NCBI GenBank assembly: GCA_903819975.1 | Contig: CAIJFI010000015.1 | Span: 1-64,000 of the forward strand | DNA: 64,000 bases | Direction of reading: 5' to 3' | Source: an uncultured Bacteroidota bacterium | Lineage (GTDB): Bacteria > Bacteroidota > Bacteroidia > Chitinophagales > Chitinophagaceae | Shown here: positions 1 through 8,549 of the stretch, in pieces | How positions within the stretch are numbered: position 1 is the first letter of the stretch | How the letters are laid out: each line of letters opens with the position of its first letter | Notes under the pieces: generated by a model | Database searches by the model: none | What the model was told of the DNA's origin: nothing | Seen by the model: the letters and a program-made list of their open reading frames with translations, nothing else | Position numbers and translations under genes: made by a program

Positions 1-26
1 GGGAATAAAATTTCCCTCTTTTTTTA
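1..26 (+). terminator. Probable intrinsic terminator of a gene left of the window
   Basis: A GGGAA/TTCCC stem (1-5 with 11-15) is followed by CTC and seven T residues. On the plus strand this fits a weak Rho-independent terminator for a gene ending left of the window. Confidence 0.45.
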
Positions 27-48
27 TTTAATCTTATTATTTTTTATT
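1..48. repeat. 48-bp direct repeat, copy 1
   Basis: This 48-bp segment recurs at 128-175 with one mismatch. It begins with a GGGAA...TTCCC inverted repeat, continues with a T-run at 19-25, and then an AT-rich tail that is also conserved. Copy 2 covers the last codon region of hpt, so the repeat may mark a small duplication. What lies to the left is not visible. Confidence 0.9.
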
Positions 49-123
49 AGGTAAAACTCAATTAATTACTTTAATCTCTTTATACACTAGTTGTACTTGT
101 AAATGCACTATTAGTTTAACTAT

Positions 124-152
124 GAGAGGGAATAAAATTTCTCTCTTTTTTT
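124..152 (+). terminator. Terminator-like hairpin in repeat copy 2
   Basis: Bases 124-131 pair with 138-145 (8 bp, two G-U pairs), followed by a T-run. It is the repeat copy 2 version of the hairpin at 1-26, with the stem extended outward by GAGA/TCTC. It points along the plus strand, against hpt, so no clear substrate gene is seen between the copies. Confidence 0.45.
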
Positions 153-175
153 ATTTAATCTTATTATTTTTTATT
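128..175. repeat. 48-bp direct repeat, copy 2 (overlaps hpt stop)
   Basis: One mismatch to 1-48 (C to T in the CCCTC part). Its last bases form the hpt stop codon (171-173) and the final lysine codon region. The 79 bp between the copies holds no open frame of note. Confidence 0.9.
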
Positions 176-704
176 TCAACTGATATATTGCTCTTGTGTT
201 TCGTCCCAGTCCATCATAGTCTAAGCCATAGCCAACTACAAATTTATTAGGGATATCAAAACATGCATAGTCTACTTTCACAGGAAATGCTAATGCTTCA
301 GTTTTATTTAGCAATACTGCAATTTTAATTGAGGTAGGTTGGCTAGACTCCAATTGAGGTAGGAAATGATGCAAAGTCTTACCGGTATCAATGATGTCTT
401 CAATTATAATAATATCGCGTCCGCTTACATTGGCGTCTAATCCAATGGCAGTAATCACATTGCCCGAAGAAGTAGTACCCTTGTAAGAAGCTAATTTAAT
501 AAAACACACTTCTGCCTCAATAGTAATTTGTCTGAATAAGTCAGCTGTAAATAAAAAGGATCCGTTAAGTATTGACAAAAAGATAGGTCTTTTACCTGCG
601 TACTCTTGATTTAGTTGGTGTGCTAATTCGGTGATTTTAGCTTGAATAGCTGCTTCACTTATGTAAGGTTCAAATTCCTTATCTAAGACTTTTATATTAG
701 ACAT
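171..704 (-). CDS. hpt: Hypoxanthine phosphoribosyltransferase
   Basis: Converts hypoxanthine or guanine plus PRPP to IMP or GMP in the cytoplasm (purine salvage). The 177-residue length is normal. The PRPP loop reads IEDIIDTGKT (residues 101-110), the first loop LNGS (46-49), and the C-terminal base-binding segment contains VGYGLDYDG. It begins at an ATG 26 bp after the glucosaminidase gene and is the last gene of a minus-strand run. Its stop codon lies within copy 2 of the 48-bp repeat. Family assignment is secure; the preference for hypoxanthine over guanine cannot be read from the sequence. Confidence 0.95.
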   Translation of the reverse strand: MSNIKVLDKEFEPYISEAAIQAKITELAHQLNQEYAGKRPIFLSILNGSFLFTADLFRQITIEAEVCFIKLASYKGTTSSGNVITAIGLDANVSGRDIIIIEDIIDTGKTLHHFLPQLESSQPTSIKIAVLLNKTEALAFPVKVDYACFDIPNKFVVGYGLDYDGLGRNTRAIYQLK

Positions 705-730
705 GCAATAATTGTTTACTTGTTTATTAA

Positions 731-2017
731 TTAATTTTTATGCTTCAAAAATGGAAGCTGTATTAAACTTTTTATTTTATTAGTATTTGCTTTAGATTTT
801 GAAGTATCTGTCGTTTTAATTGTAGGCAAAGAAGTTGTTTTTGGGGCTGAAATAGCCGTTGTCACTGGCTTTATTGAAGTAGCATTAGGGACTGCTTCTT
901 TAGGGGAATTAAACATATAAATAATGGCACCTTCTTTAATTGTGGCATCTGTTAATATAGGATTGTAAGCTTTCAATAATAGAAGTTGTATTCCTTCGGT
1001 CTGACTAATTTCATAAAAAGTTTCACCAGCTTTTGCAACATGAATTTTCTTATTACTTTCTTTTTTCTTTTCAGCTAAAAACACAATTTGATCCTGTTCC
1101 ATTAAATCGGTCTCAGCCAATTCGTTGAATTTGTAAATTTTATATAATGGAATATTATAAGTATTTGCGATTTCTAAAATAGATCTTCCTTTTTCTGCCC
1201 AAATTGCAGGGACTTGATTAATTCTAAACTTTTGATTTAAAGGATAGTTGGGTTTTGTTTTTGCAACTTGCTTTTCGGTTGCTTTTGGCTTTATAGTATC
1301 AATTGGTATCTCGCCTAAACCTTTCATAACAGGAGCAGGTGTATTAGCTACTGTACTAGTATTAATGCCATTAACCTTGTTAAGTTGGATAGGTGTGCTT
1401 TCAACTATTATTGGATTTTCTGGTGTAACAGTTGGTTTTTCTGTTGTAATAGTTAGTTTTTCTGGGGAGTTGGTTTCAGCTTTTGTTAAGTTGATAGAAT
1501 CTTCCGCTACTAATTCAGGATAGTTGTATTGCGCTAATTCATAGTCATCAATAATTTTCAACAACTTACTAGGATAGTCCCTTTCTGTGGCGTAACCTGC
1601 TTTTTTTAAGCCATATGCCCATGCGGTATCGTCAACGGGATCTAATTCAAACAAACTAGCATAATAAGGTCTGTATTTTAAAAAGTTAGAATGGTCTCGG
1701 TATGAACTATCTGCATCCGGATAAACTCTAAAACATTCATTCTTAGTATCATCGTCTTGATAGGTGGATGGGCCTTTCCATTCTGTTTTACATTTAATGC
1801 CAAAATGGTTATTAAATTTTTTAGATAAGTTGCTTTCGCCACTTGCTGATTCTAAAATTCCCTGTGCAAGTGTAATAGATGCTGGAATGCCAGTGCGTTT
1901 CATTTCTCTAATAGCAATGCCTTTGTATTTTTGAACATAGTCTTTAGTGACTTGATTTTGAGCAGTCACTCCAAAAGATATGGATAGTAAAAGCAGTAAA
2001 TAAATTATTTTTCTCAT
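731..2017 (-). CDS. Secreted glucosaminidase with LysM domain
   Basis: A predicted cell-wall hydrolase of 428 residues. It has a signal peptide (residues 1-20, ending VTAQ), a GH73-type glucosaminidase domain (about 25-170) with a likely catalytic Glu56 in GILES and the NHFGIK motif at 70-75, then a Thr/Pro/Lys-rich linker (about 175-260). The C-terminal half has LysM-like peptidoglycan-binding segments (one near 325-370, starting HVAKAGETF). The family cleaves the beta-1,4 bond after N-acetylglucosamine in peptidoglycan, so a role in wall turnover or cell separation is inferred. One base separates it from the methyltransferase gene upstream, so the two are probably co-transcribed. Confidence 0.88.
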   Translation of the reverse strand: MRKIIYLLLLLSISFGVTAQNQVTKDYVQKYKGIAIREMKRTGIPASITLAQGILESASGESNLSKKFNNHFGIKCKTEWKGPSTYQDDDTKNECFRVYPDADSSYRDHSNFLKYRPYYASLFELDPVDDTAWAYGLKKAGYATERDYPSKLLKIIDDYELAQYNYPELVAEDSINLTKAETNSPEKLTITTEKPTVTPENPIIVESTPIQLNKVNGINTSTVANTPAPVMKGLGEIPIDTIKPKATEKQVAKTKPNYPLNQKFRINQVPAIWAEKGRSILEIANTYNIPLYKIYKFNELAETDLMEQDQIVFLAEKKKESNKKIHVAKAGETFYEISQTEGIQLLLLKAYNPILTDATIKEGAIIYMFNSPKEAVPNATSIKPVTTAISAPKTTSLPTIKTTDTSKSKANTNKIKSLIQLPFLKHKN

Positions 2018-2018
2018 A

Positions 2019-2657
2019 CTATTTTTTTCTTATTAATGTAAGTCCGTCTCTAACAGTTAAGATGGTTTGCTCTGTGCTTTTATCGTTTAACAGGTATTCA
2101 TTAAATGCTTGAATCGCTTTTGCACTTTTGCCATTTATTTTTTCTTCAAGTACATCTCCATGAAACAAAACATTGTCTACAATAATAAGCCCTTTAGGGT
2201 TTAACATGGGAAGCACTAAGTTGTAATATTCAATATATCCTGTTTTGTCTGCATCAATAAATACTAAATCCCAGTTATGAGTTAGGGTAGGTATAATATT
2301 TTTAGCATCTCCAACATGCAATTTAATTTTATTGGCATGTGGACTTTTGTCAAAATACGCTTTTGCATTGTTTGCATCGTCTTCCCTTAACTCAATGGTA
2401 TGTAGTTCGCCATTTTGGGATAAGCCTTCGGCCAAACACAAACTACTAAATCCAGTAAACGTTCCAATTTCTAAAATGTAATGAGGTGCAGATAACTTAC
2501 TAAGCATGCTTAATATGCCTCCTTGATGCCAATTGCTTTGTAAATGTGCGTGAGGATGTCTTGCTATTGTATCTTCATACATAGCACGCAAATAGCTAGG
2601 AGTAGCCTCGCTAAATTGTTCGATATATGAATTTGCAATTGGGTTAATAAACTCCAT
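2019..2657 (-). CDS. Class I SAM-dependent O-methyltransferase
   Basis: A 212-residue member of methyltransferase family 3 (catechol/caffeoyl-CoA O-methyltransferase type). SAM motif I reads EIGTFTG (about 63-69), and VFIDADKTGY is the metal-binding/motif IV region. The open frame can be extended two codons to a TTG, but the ATG at 2657 is preferred. The substrate is unknown; bacterial members act on small catechols or tRNA (TrmR-like), and nothing here decides between them. It sits between the symporter and glucosaminidase genes with gaps of 10 and 1 bp, an operon arrangement. Confidence 0.85.
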   Translation of the reverse strand: MEFINPIANSYIEQFSEATPSYLRAMYEDTIARHPHAHLQSNWHQGGILSMLSKLSAPHYILEIGTFTGFSSLCLAEGLSQNGELHTIELREDDANNAKAYFDKSPHANKIKLHVGDAKNIIPTLTHNWDLVFIDADKTGYIEYYNLVLPMLNPKGLIIVDNVLFHGDVLEEKINGKSAKAIQAFNEYLLNDKSTEQTILTVRDGLTLIRKK

Positions 2658-2667
2658 TTGCAAATGT

Positions 2668-4122
2668 CTAATTTTTTTCTGTATTCGGAGTAGAAATTAG
2701 CCACAAACCTATAAATGTAAACAGTCCATTTATGATTAGTAGCTCTTGCCCAATCCTAAAATTGCCAAATAAGAAAGGTTGTGCATAATCCAACCCCAAA
2801 CATAAGATTGGGGCAAGAAAACAAGGGATGGCTGCCCATTTATCTTTAATATTTCGTTTAGTTATAATGCCAAAAGCAAATAGTCCTAAAAGCGGTCCAT
2901 AAGTATAGGATGCAATTTTTAATAATAAATCAATAATGCTTTTATTATCTATCCATTTAAAAATCATTACAATTACTAGGAATATAAATGCAAAGCTTAA
3001 ATGTACTCTTTGTCTAATTTTCTTTTTTCTTGCTTCATCCCAATTATCATTTCTCTGCATGCCTAACAGGTCAATACAAAAGCTGGAGGTAAGTGCGGTG
3101 ATGGCTCCATCTGCACTTGGAAATAAGGCAGATATTAATGCAAGAATAAAAATGATAGATAGGTAAGGAGGCATGTGGTTAAGTGCTAATGTTGGAAATA
3201 AATCATCACCAACGGCAGTTACATTTTGTTGCACTGCATATAAATTAAGTAAGCCGCCAAGGAACAAGAATAGTGTAATTACAAAAAGCATGGTAAAGCC
3301 AATAGTGATCATGTTTTTTTGTGCATCCTTTAAGGTCTTCACTGATATATTTTTTTGCATCATTTCTTGATCCAAACCAGTCATAGTTAGTGTAATAAAT
3401 GCACCTCCAATAATTTGTTTTAAAAAGAAGGTTTTGCTATTCACATCGGTATTAAAAACTGTTGCCAATCCTTTTACTTGCATGGCGTGTAGGCCATCCA
3501 TAACAGAAAAGTGTAGGTTTGATAAAATATAAATACTGCAAATTATTAAACCAAGCAACATGCCAGAGGTTTGCAATGTATCAGTGTAAACAATTGTTTT
3601 TACGCCGCCTTCGTAGGTATATAATAAAATCATTGCTAAAATAACAAGGGTAGTAGCCCAAAATGGCACGCCCATATTATCTAAAATAAATACTTGCAAT
3701 GTTTTTACTACTAAATATAATCTTGCAGTAGCGCCAAGTGTTCGTGATAATACAAAAAATGATGCACCTGTTTTGTAGGCTGTGAATCCTAATCTTGTTT
3801 CTAAATAATTATATATTGAAGTTAGGTTCAACTTGTAATAAATAGGGAGTAATACATAAGCAATTGTCAAGTAGCCTATTAAGTATCCAATTGTAATTTG
3901 TAGATAATGAAATGCATCCTTCCCAACTGCTCCAGGAACACTTACAAAAGTCACTCCACTAAGTGATGTGCCAATCATTCCAAAAGCTACCAACATCCAA
4001 TGGCTGTTTTTGTTGCCAATAAAAAAAGACATGTTATTGCTGTTCTTGCCAGTTATCTTAGCTACACCCAATAAAATTAGAAAGTAGATGACTACAAAAA
4101 GGAAAAGTAAAGGAGCGCTCAT
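2668..4122 (-). CDS. Sodium:solute symporter (SSS family)
   Basis: An inner-membrane Na+-coupled transporter of 484 residues with about 13 hydrophobic segments. The family-typical stretch GGAFITLTMTGLDQEMMQ lies in the middle, with SADGAITALTSSF further on. A TTG-initiated extension of eight residues is possible; the ATG at 4122 was chosen because it starts just before the first membrane segment. The substrate cannot be predicted; SSS members carry sugars, proline, pantothenate or sialic acid. It is the first gene of the minus-strand run ending in hpt; its promoter should lie in 4123-4210, shared divergently with the LOG gene. Confidence 0.9.
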   Translation of the reverse strand: MSAPLLFLFVVIYFLILLGVAKITGKNSNNMSFFIGNKNSHWMLVAFGMIGTSLSGVTFVSVPGAVGKDAFHYLQITIGYLIGYLTIAYVLLPIYYKLNLTSIYNYLETRLGFTAYKTGASFFVLSRTLGATARLYLVVKTLQVFILDNMGVPFWATTLVILAMILLYTYEGGVKTIVYTDTLQTSGMLLGLIICSIYILSNLHFSVMDGLHAMQVKGLATVFNTDVNSKTFFLKQIIGGAFITLTMTGLDQEMMQKNISVKTLKDAQKNMITIGFTMLFVITLFLFLGGLLNLYAVQQNVTAVGDDLFPTLALNHMPPYLSIIFILALISALFPSADGAITALTSSFCIDLLGMQRNDNWDEARKKKIRQRVHLSFAFIFLVIVMIFKWIDNKSIIDLLLKIASYTYGPLLGLFAFGIITKRNIKDKWAAIPCFLAPILCLGLDYAQPFLFGNFRIGQELLIINGLFTFIGLWLISTPNTEKN

Positions 4123-4210
4123 TGCTTTAAATATTAGTAATGGCAAAGTAATAACAATCTTTCAATTTTTTAGTTAAATTGCAAGACTCTTTCAAGTATA
4201 AATTATTGTA

Positions 4211-4750
4211 ATGAAAATTAACGCGGTAACCGTTTTTTGCGGATCTAAGCCAGGTAATGATGCTGCATATGTAAATGAAGCTAAAACCTTGGGTAAAATG
4301 CTTGCTAATAAAGGGATTACCCTTGTATATGGAGGGGGCAATAAGGGAATCATGGGGGCTGTTGCCAATGCAGGTTTAGCAGCGGGAGGAATTGTAATAG
4401 GCATCATCCCTAAATTATTATTGGAATGGGAGGCTCAGCACGAAGGTTTGACGGAACTAATAGTTACAGAATCTATGCATTCTAGAAAATTATTATTGTA
4501 TGATAAATGTGATGTAGCTATTGTTTTACCTGGGGGAATGGGTACGATGGACGAATTGTTTGAAATGCTAACTTGGAATAATTTAGGAATACATCAAAAG
4601 AAAGTATATATCCTTAATGTAAATGGATGTTATAATGCATTGATTCAATTATTTGACACGATGGATCAACAAGGCTTTATGTACGAAAACTGGAGGAATC
4701 GTTTAATTGAATGTGATTCGATAAATTCTCTTATGGACGTTTTGTCTTAG
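4211..4750 (+). CDS. LOG family protein (TIGR00730)
   Basis: A 179-residue Rossmann-fold protein with the family motifs GGGNKGIMG (41-49) and PGGMGTMDE (107-115). Characterised relatives hydrolyse cytokinin riboside 5'-monophosphate or other nucleoside monophosphates, releasing the base; in bacteria without cytokinin signalling the job may be nucleotide pool upkeep. It stands alone on the plus strand. Its 3' end overlaps the 3' end of the opposing outer-membrane protein gene by 20 bp. Confidence 0.92.
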   Translation: MKINAVTVFCGSKPGNDAAYVNEAKTLGKMLANKGITLVYGGGNKGIMGAVANAGLAAGGIVIGIIPKLLLEWEAQHEGLTELIVTESMHSRKLLLYDKCDVAIVLPGGMGTMDELFEMLTWNNLGIHQKKVYILNVNGCYNALIQLFDTMDQQGFMYENWRNRLIECDSINSLMDVLS

Positions 4751-5342
4751 TCAGATGTATAGGGAAACCGAATCCTGCTCTGAATATAGGTTGTGCTGTA
4801 AGTTGTCCCATTCTGTATGGAGATTGTTGAGAATTCACTAAATCAAACATAATTGAACAGTAAGAGAAACCATTTTCTCCTCTGTGACCATAACCTAAAC
4901 CTGCTAAAAAACTTGGGGCACCAACACTAGAATTTCCAGAAGTGCCTTGACTTAGATTTTTTGCATTTGTAAATGTCCAATTGTATTCGGGTTGCAATTG
5001 AATGAAGAATTGTTCTACAGGCCAAATCCTTGTAAATGCGCCTAGCCCCAATTGAGTATTACTATACTTATAATTTATTAAATTATCTTCTGAAATTGAA
5101 TGGTATGATGCATAATATAAATTCATTGCAGCTCCAATATCTATGTAATCATTATAGTGCTTAACTAATTCGGGATTTAATCCAATTTGAAAGGAGCCTG
5201 AGCCTCCTCCCAAAACAACACCACCTCCAAAAAAATAAGGATTTGGGTTTAGTTCAGGTACGGTTGTGATAACAGTATTTTGACCAAAGCCAACTATGCT
5301 TATACATATAATGAAACTGATTGTGGCAATTATTTTATGCAT
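4731..5342 (-). CDS. Hypothetical exported protein, probable small outer-membrane barrel
   Basis: 203 residues with a signal peptide (about 1-20, ending VGFGQ). The mature part is rich in Gly, aromatic residues and alternating hydrophobic residues typical of beta strands, with a Gly-rich segment GGGVVLGGGSGSF near 34-46. I do not recognise a named family; an outer-membrane beta-barrel is the best structural guess. It lies 5 bp after the FAD oxidase gene and overlaps the LOG gene tail to tail by 20 bp, so it probably ends the trpS-led run. Confidence 0.6.
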   Translation of the reverse strand: MHKIIATISFIICISIVGFGQNTVITTVPELNPNPYFFGGGVVLGGGSGSFQIGLNPELVKHYNDYIDIGAAMNLYYASYHSISEDNLINYKYSNTQLGLGAFTRIWPVEQFFIQLQPEYNWTFTNAKNLSQGTSGNSSVGAPSFLAGLGYGHRGENGFSYCSIMFDLVNSQQSPYRMGQLTAQPIFRAGFGFPIHLTKTKRP

Positions 5343-5347
5343 GATGA

Positions 5348-6754
5348 TTATTTATTTAGATCAAAAATTTTACCTTGATTCAAGATATTATTAGGATCAA
5401 AAGTCTTTTTGATGCCCTTCATTAATTCCAGTGAGATATTGTCAAACATAACTGGCATATAAGATTTTTGTATTAATCCAATTCCATGTTCGCCGCTAAT
5501 AGTTCCGCCAAGTTTATGAACGAGTTTAAATAGCTCGTTTAATATATTATTCATTTCGGCACTCTCAAAACTTTTTTTAATAGTAGGGTGGTTGATTCTA
5601 ATATGCAAATTACCATCACCTGCATGGCCATAGCATACTACTTTAAATCCATGAGTATCACCTAAAGCTTTAACGCCTGTAATTAATTTAGGCAATTCTG
5701 CTCTTGGTACTACGGTATCTTCTTCAATGGTATAGCCAGCTGCTACTGCAGCTTCGTTTGCTTTTCGTCTAATTTTCCACAGCTCATTTTTTTGTTGAGC
5801 ATCGTCGGCGAAATACAACTCGCCCACTTCGTAATTAGATAATACTTCGGAAATTGCTTCCATCTCACTCATCAATACATCTAAATTATTTCCATCTACT
5901 TCAATAATTAAATGTGCAGCTAAATTGTCGGTTATTGGTATTGCAGTACTCTCACATATTTTAGAGGCAAGTTTAATTGCATCAATTTCCATCAGCTCCA
6001 TGGCACTAGGTGTAATGCCTGCTCTAAAAATAGCACTAACTGCTTCGCTTGCTTTTTCTAAATTATTAAATGGGGCAAGCATTAAAAGGTCAAATTTAGG
6101 ATGAGGGATTAATCTTAATACAATCTTTGTTACGATACCCAATGTCCCTTCGCTTCCAACAATCAACTGCGTGATATTATAGCCAGTTGCATTCTTTAAT
6201 ACATTTGAACCTGTCCAAATTATTTCGCCTGTTGGCAAAACCACTTCTAAATTTAAAACATAGTCTTTTACAACACCATACTTTACAGCTTTGGGTCCGC
6301 CTGAATTTTCTGAAATATTTCCACCAATAAAACAACTTCCCTTACTTGCCGGATCGGGAGGATAAAATAATCCCTTTTCTTTAACAGTATTCTGCAGCAC
6401 TTCGGTGATAACGCCGGGTTCGGTTGTTACTTGTAAATTACGTTCGTCTATTTCTAAAATGCTATTAAAGCGTTCCATGGAAATTACCAAGCCGCCAAAA
6501 TGAGGCAATGCGCCACCTGTTAATCCTGTGCCACCACCACGGGGAGTAACGGGAATTAGGTTTTCGTTGCAAATTTTTAATAATGCAGCTATCTCAGAAG
6601 CAGTTCTTGGCTTTGCAATTACATCTGGAGCATAATACAAATTCTCGGTTTCATCTCTTCCGTATTTTTCAAAACTCTCGGCATCTGTTAACACAAATGA
6701 ATCACCCACAATTAATTTAAATTGTCCAATGATGTCTTGGGTGATTTTGTTCAT
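5348..6754 (-). CDS. FAD-binding oxidoreductase, glycolate/D-lactate dehydrogenase (GlcD-like)
   Basis: A 468-residue two-domain flavoprotein. The FAD_binding_4 domain has PRGGGTGLTGG (71-81) and GGNISENSGGP; the C-terminal FAD-oxidase domain has GHAGDGNLHIRI and SGEHGIG. The family oxidises 2-hydroxy acids such as D-lactate, glycolate or D-2-hydroxyglutarate at or near the membrane. The exact substrate is not readable. No GlcE/GlcF or iron-sulfur partner is adjacent, which favours a single-subunit D-lactate or D-2-hydroxyglutarate dehydrogenase. Confidence 0.88.
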   Translation of the reverse strand: MNKITQDIIGQFKLIVGDSFVLTDAESFEKYGRDETENLYYAPDVIAKPRTASEIAALLKICNENLIPVTPRGGGTGLTGGALPHFGGLVISMERFNSILEIDERNLQVTTEPGVITEVLQNTVKEKGLFYPPDPASKGSCFIGGNISENSGGPKAVKYGVVKDYVLNLEVVLPTGEIIWTGSNVLKNATGYNITQLIVGSEGTLGIVTKIVLRLIPHPKFDLLMLAPFNNLEKASEAVSAIFRAGITPSAMELMEIDAIKLASKICESTAIPITDNLAAHLIIEVDGNNLDVLMSEMEAISEVLSNYEVGELYFADDAQQKNELWKIRRKANEAAVAAGYTIEEDTVVPRAELPKLITGVKALGDTHGFKVVCYGHAGDGNLHIRINHPTIKKSFESAEMNNILNELFKLVHKLGGTISGEHGIGLIQKSYMPVMFDNISLELMKGIKKTFDPNNILNQGKIFDLNK

Positions 6755-6779
6755 TGCAATAAATATTTAAACCAATTAA

Positions 6780-7418
6780 TTAAAATAAACCATAAAGCAT
6801 GCCATCTACTTTGCTGATAATTTCACCAAAGTCTTCTTCGTTTTCTCCAAACTTGTTTTTATCACAATCAATAATTAATAAAGGACCTTCTTTGTAATTT
6901 TCAATCCATTTATTATAGTAGTCGTTTAATTTTTTTAAGTAATCTAAACGAATATTCTCTTCGTATTCTCTACCTCTTTTTTGAATTTGAGAAACCAAGG
7001 TAGGTACGGATGCTTTTAAATAAATTAATAAATCTGGAGGCTGTACCATGCTTTTGATGGTAGTGAAAAATCCAAAGTAATTATCAAAATCACGCTTACT
7101 CATTAAGCCCATCTCATGAAGGTTAGGCGCAAAAATATTGGCATCCTCATAAATGGTTCTGTCTTGAATTATAGTTTCAGTTCCTCTTTGAATTTCTAAG
7201 ATTTGGTTCAAACGGCCATGTAAGAAATAAATTTGCAAATTAAAACTCCAACGAGGCATATCGTCGTAAAAGTCTGTCAAGTAAGGATTGTGGTCCACAT
7301 CCTCAAACTGAGGAATCCAACGATAATGCTTACTTAGCATTTCTGTTAACGTGGTTTTTCCTGCACCTATATTTCCAGCGATTGCTACGTGTTTGGGTTT
7401 TTTAGTCGCTTTTGCCAT
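6780..7418 (-). CDS. Deoxynucleoside kinase (dNK family)
   Basis: A 212-residue P-loop kinase: GNIGAGKTT at 15-23 and the DRTIYEDA segment at 86-93, which matches the D/E-R-S signature before the lid in deoxyadenosine/deoxyguanosine kinases. It would phosphorylate salvaged deoxynucleosides using ATP in the cytoplasm. Base specificity is uncertain. It follows trpS after 40 bp on the same strand. A separate thymidine kinase lies at 57822-58385, so this one is more likely to serve purine deoxynucleosides (inference). Confidence 0.88.
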   Translation of the reverse strand: MAKATKKPKHVAIAGNIGAGKTTLTEMLSKHYRWIPQFEDVDHNPYLTDFYDDMPRWSFNLQIYFLHGRLNQILEIQRGTETIIQDRTIYEDANIFAPNLHEMGLMSKRDFDNYFGFFTTIKSMVQPPDLLIYLKASVPTLVSQIQKRGREYEENIRLDYLKKLNDYYNKWIENYKEGPLLIIDCDKNKFGENEEDFGEIISKVDGMLYGLF

Positions 7419-7458
7419 AATCTTATATATGTAATTGAATAAGTTGTTGTATTAATTA

Positions 7459-8469
7459 TTAGTAGTTCATGCCAACGGCAGTTCTTACTTTTGTTAGAGT
7501 GGCAGATGCACTTGCTCTTGCTTTATCTGCTCCTTGATGAATAATTTTTAAAAGTAGTTCTTTGTTGTTTTGTAAATCTGCCGCTTTTGAACGAATAGGG
7601 TTTATGAAATTTACCATATCCTCTGCCAATTGCTTTTTCATATCTCCATATCTAATAATGCAATTGCCTTCGGAACTATTGTTAAAGTCGTCTTCAAATT
7701 TTTTCACAGTATCTGCAGTACTTACTAAGCCCATTAATGTAAACAAGTTTTGTATATAGTCGGGCTTTACCGAATTTGGCGCTAAAGGTCCTTGATCGGT
7801 TTTAGCTTTCATTACTTTTTTACGAATCATTTCATCTTCGTCAGCTAAGAACAAAGAGGTCATTTGATTTTCACTCTTGCTCATCTTACCATTGCCGTCT
7901 AATCCCATAATTTTTACCAACTCGCTATTATAGTTAAATGCATAGGGTAAAGGGAATGTTTCGCCGTATCTATGATTAAAGCGTTCTGCAAAATTCCTCG
8001 CCATTTCTAAATTCTGTTCCTGATCTTTTCCAACAGGGACCTTAACTGCACGATGAATTAAAATATCTGCAGCTTGTAAAACAGGATAAGTTAGTAATCC
8101 TGCATTTACATTTTCAGGTTGCATGCGCACTTTGTCTTTAAACGTAGTTGTTTTTTCTAACTCACCTTTGTAGGCCAACATATTTAAATACAAATACAAT
8201 TCAGCAATTTCTGGAACATCGCTTTGTACATACAAGGCAACTTTTTCTGGGTCCAACCCACAAGCAATATTTTCAGCTACTACTCTTAATACACTTTCTT
8301 GTAATGTTTTGGTATCTGGGTGTGTTGTTAGGCTATGCCAATTGGCTACAAAAAAATAGCAATTATACTCGTCTTGCATACGCACATAATTGCGCATGGC
8401 ACCAAAATAATTCCCTAAATGTAAGAAGCCGGTAGGGCGGATTCCACTCAATACAATTTCCTTTTCCAT
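7459..8469 (-). CDS. trpS: Tryptophan--tRNA ligase
   Basis: 336 residues from the ATG at 8469, the start supported by the conserved N-terminus EIVLSGIRPTG. Class I signatures: HLGN (17-20) in place of HIGH, and KMSKS (195-199). It charges tRNA-Trp. A frame extension to 8562 would add 31 residues and overlap recG, and is rejected. A TATCTTCG -7-like box lies at 8477-8484 on the minus strand. It leads the minus-strand run ending at the small outer-membrane protein gene. Confidence 0.97.
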   Translation of the reverse strand: MEKEIVLSGIRPTGFLHLGNYFGAMRNYVRMQDEYNCYFFVANWHSLTTHPDTKTLQESVLRVVAENIACGLDPEKVALYVQSDVPEIAELYLYLNMLAYKGELEKTTTFKDKVRMQPENVNAGLLTYPVLQAADILIHRAVKVPVGKDQEQNLEMARNFAERFNHRYGETFPLPYAFNYNSELVKIMGLDGNGKMSKSENQMTSLFLADEDEMIRKKVMKAKTDQGPLAPNSVKPDYIQNLFTLMGLVSTADTVKKFEDDFNNSSEGNCIIRYGDMKKQLAEDMVNFINPIRSKAADLQNNKELLLKIIHQGADKARASASATLTKVRTAVGMNY

Positions 8470-8549
8470 AGCTGTGCGAAGATAATGAATCACAACCCCA
8501 TTTTTTGCCATCTTTTTAGGATATTTGTGCAGAATCCGAAAAAAATATT

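Noticed and set aside
1248..1523. 91-codon plus-strand frame inside the LysM glucosaminidase gene
   Set aside because: It is antisense to a clear gene with a signal peptide and known domains; its composition mirrors the Thr/Pro-rich linker codons.
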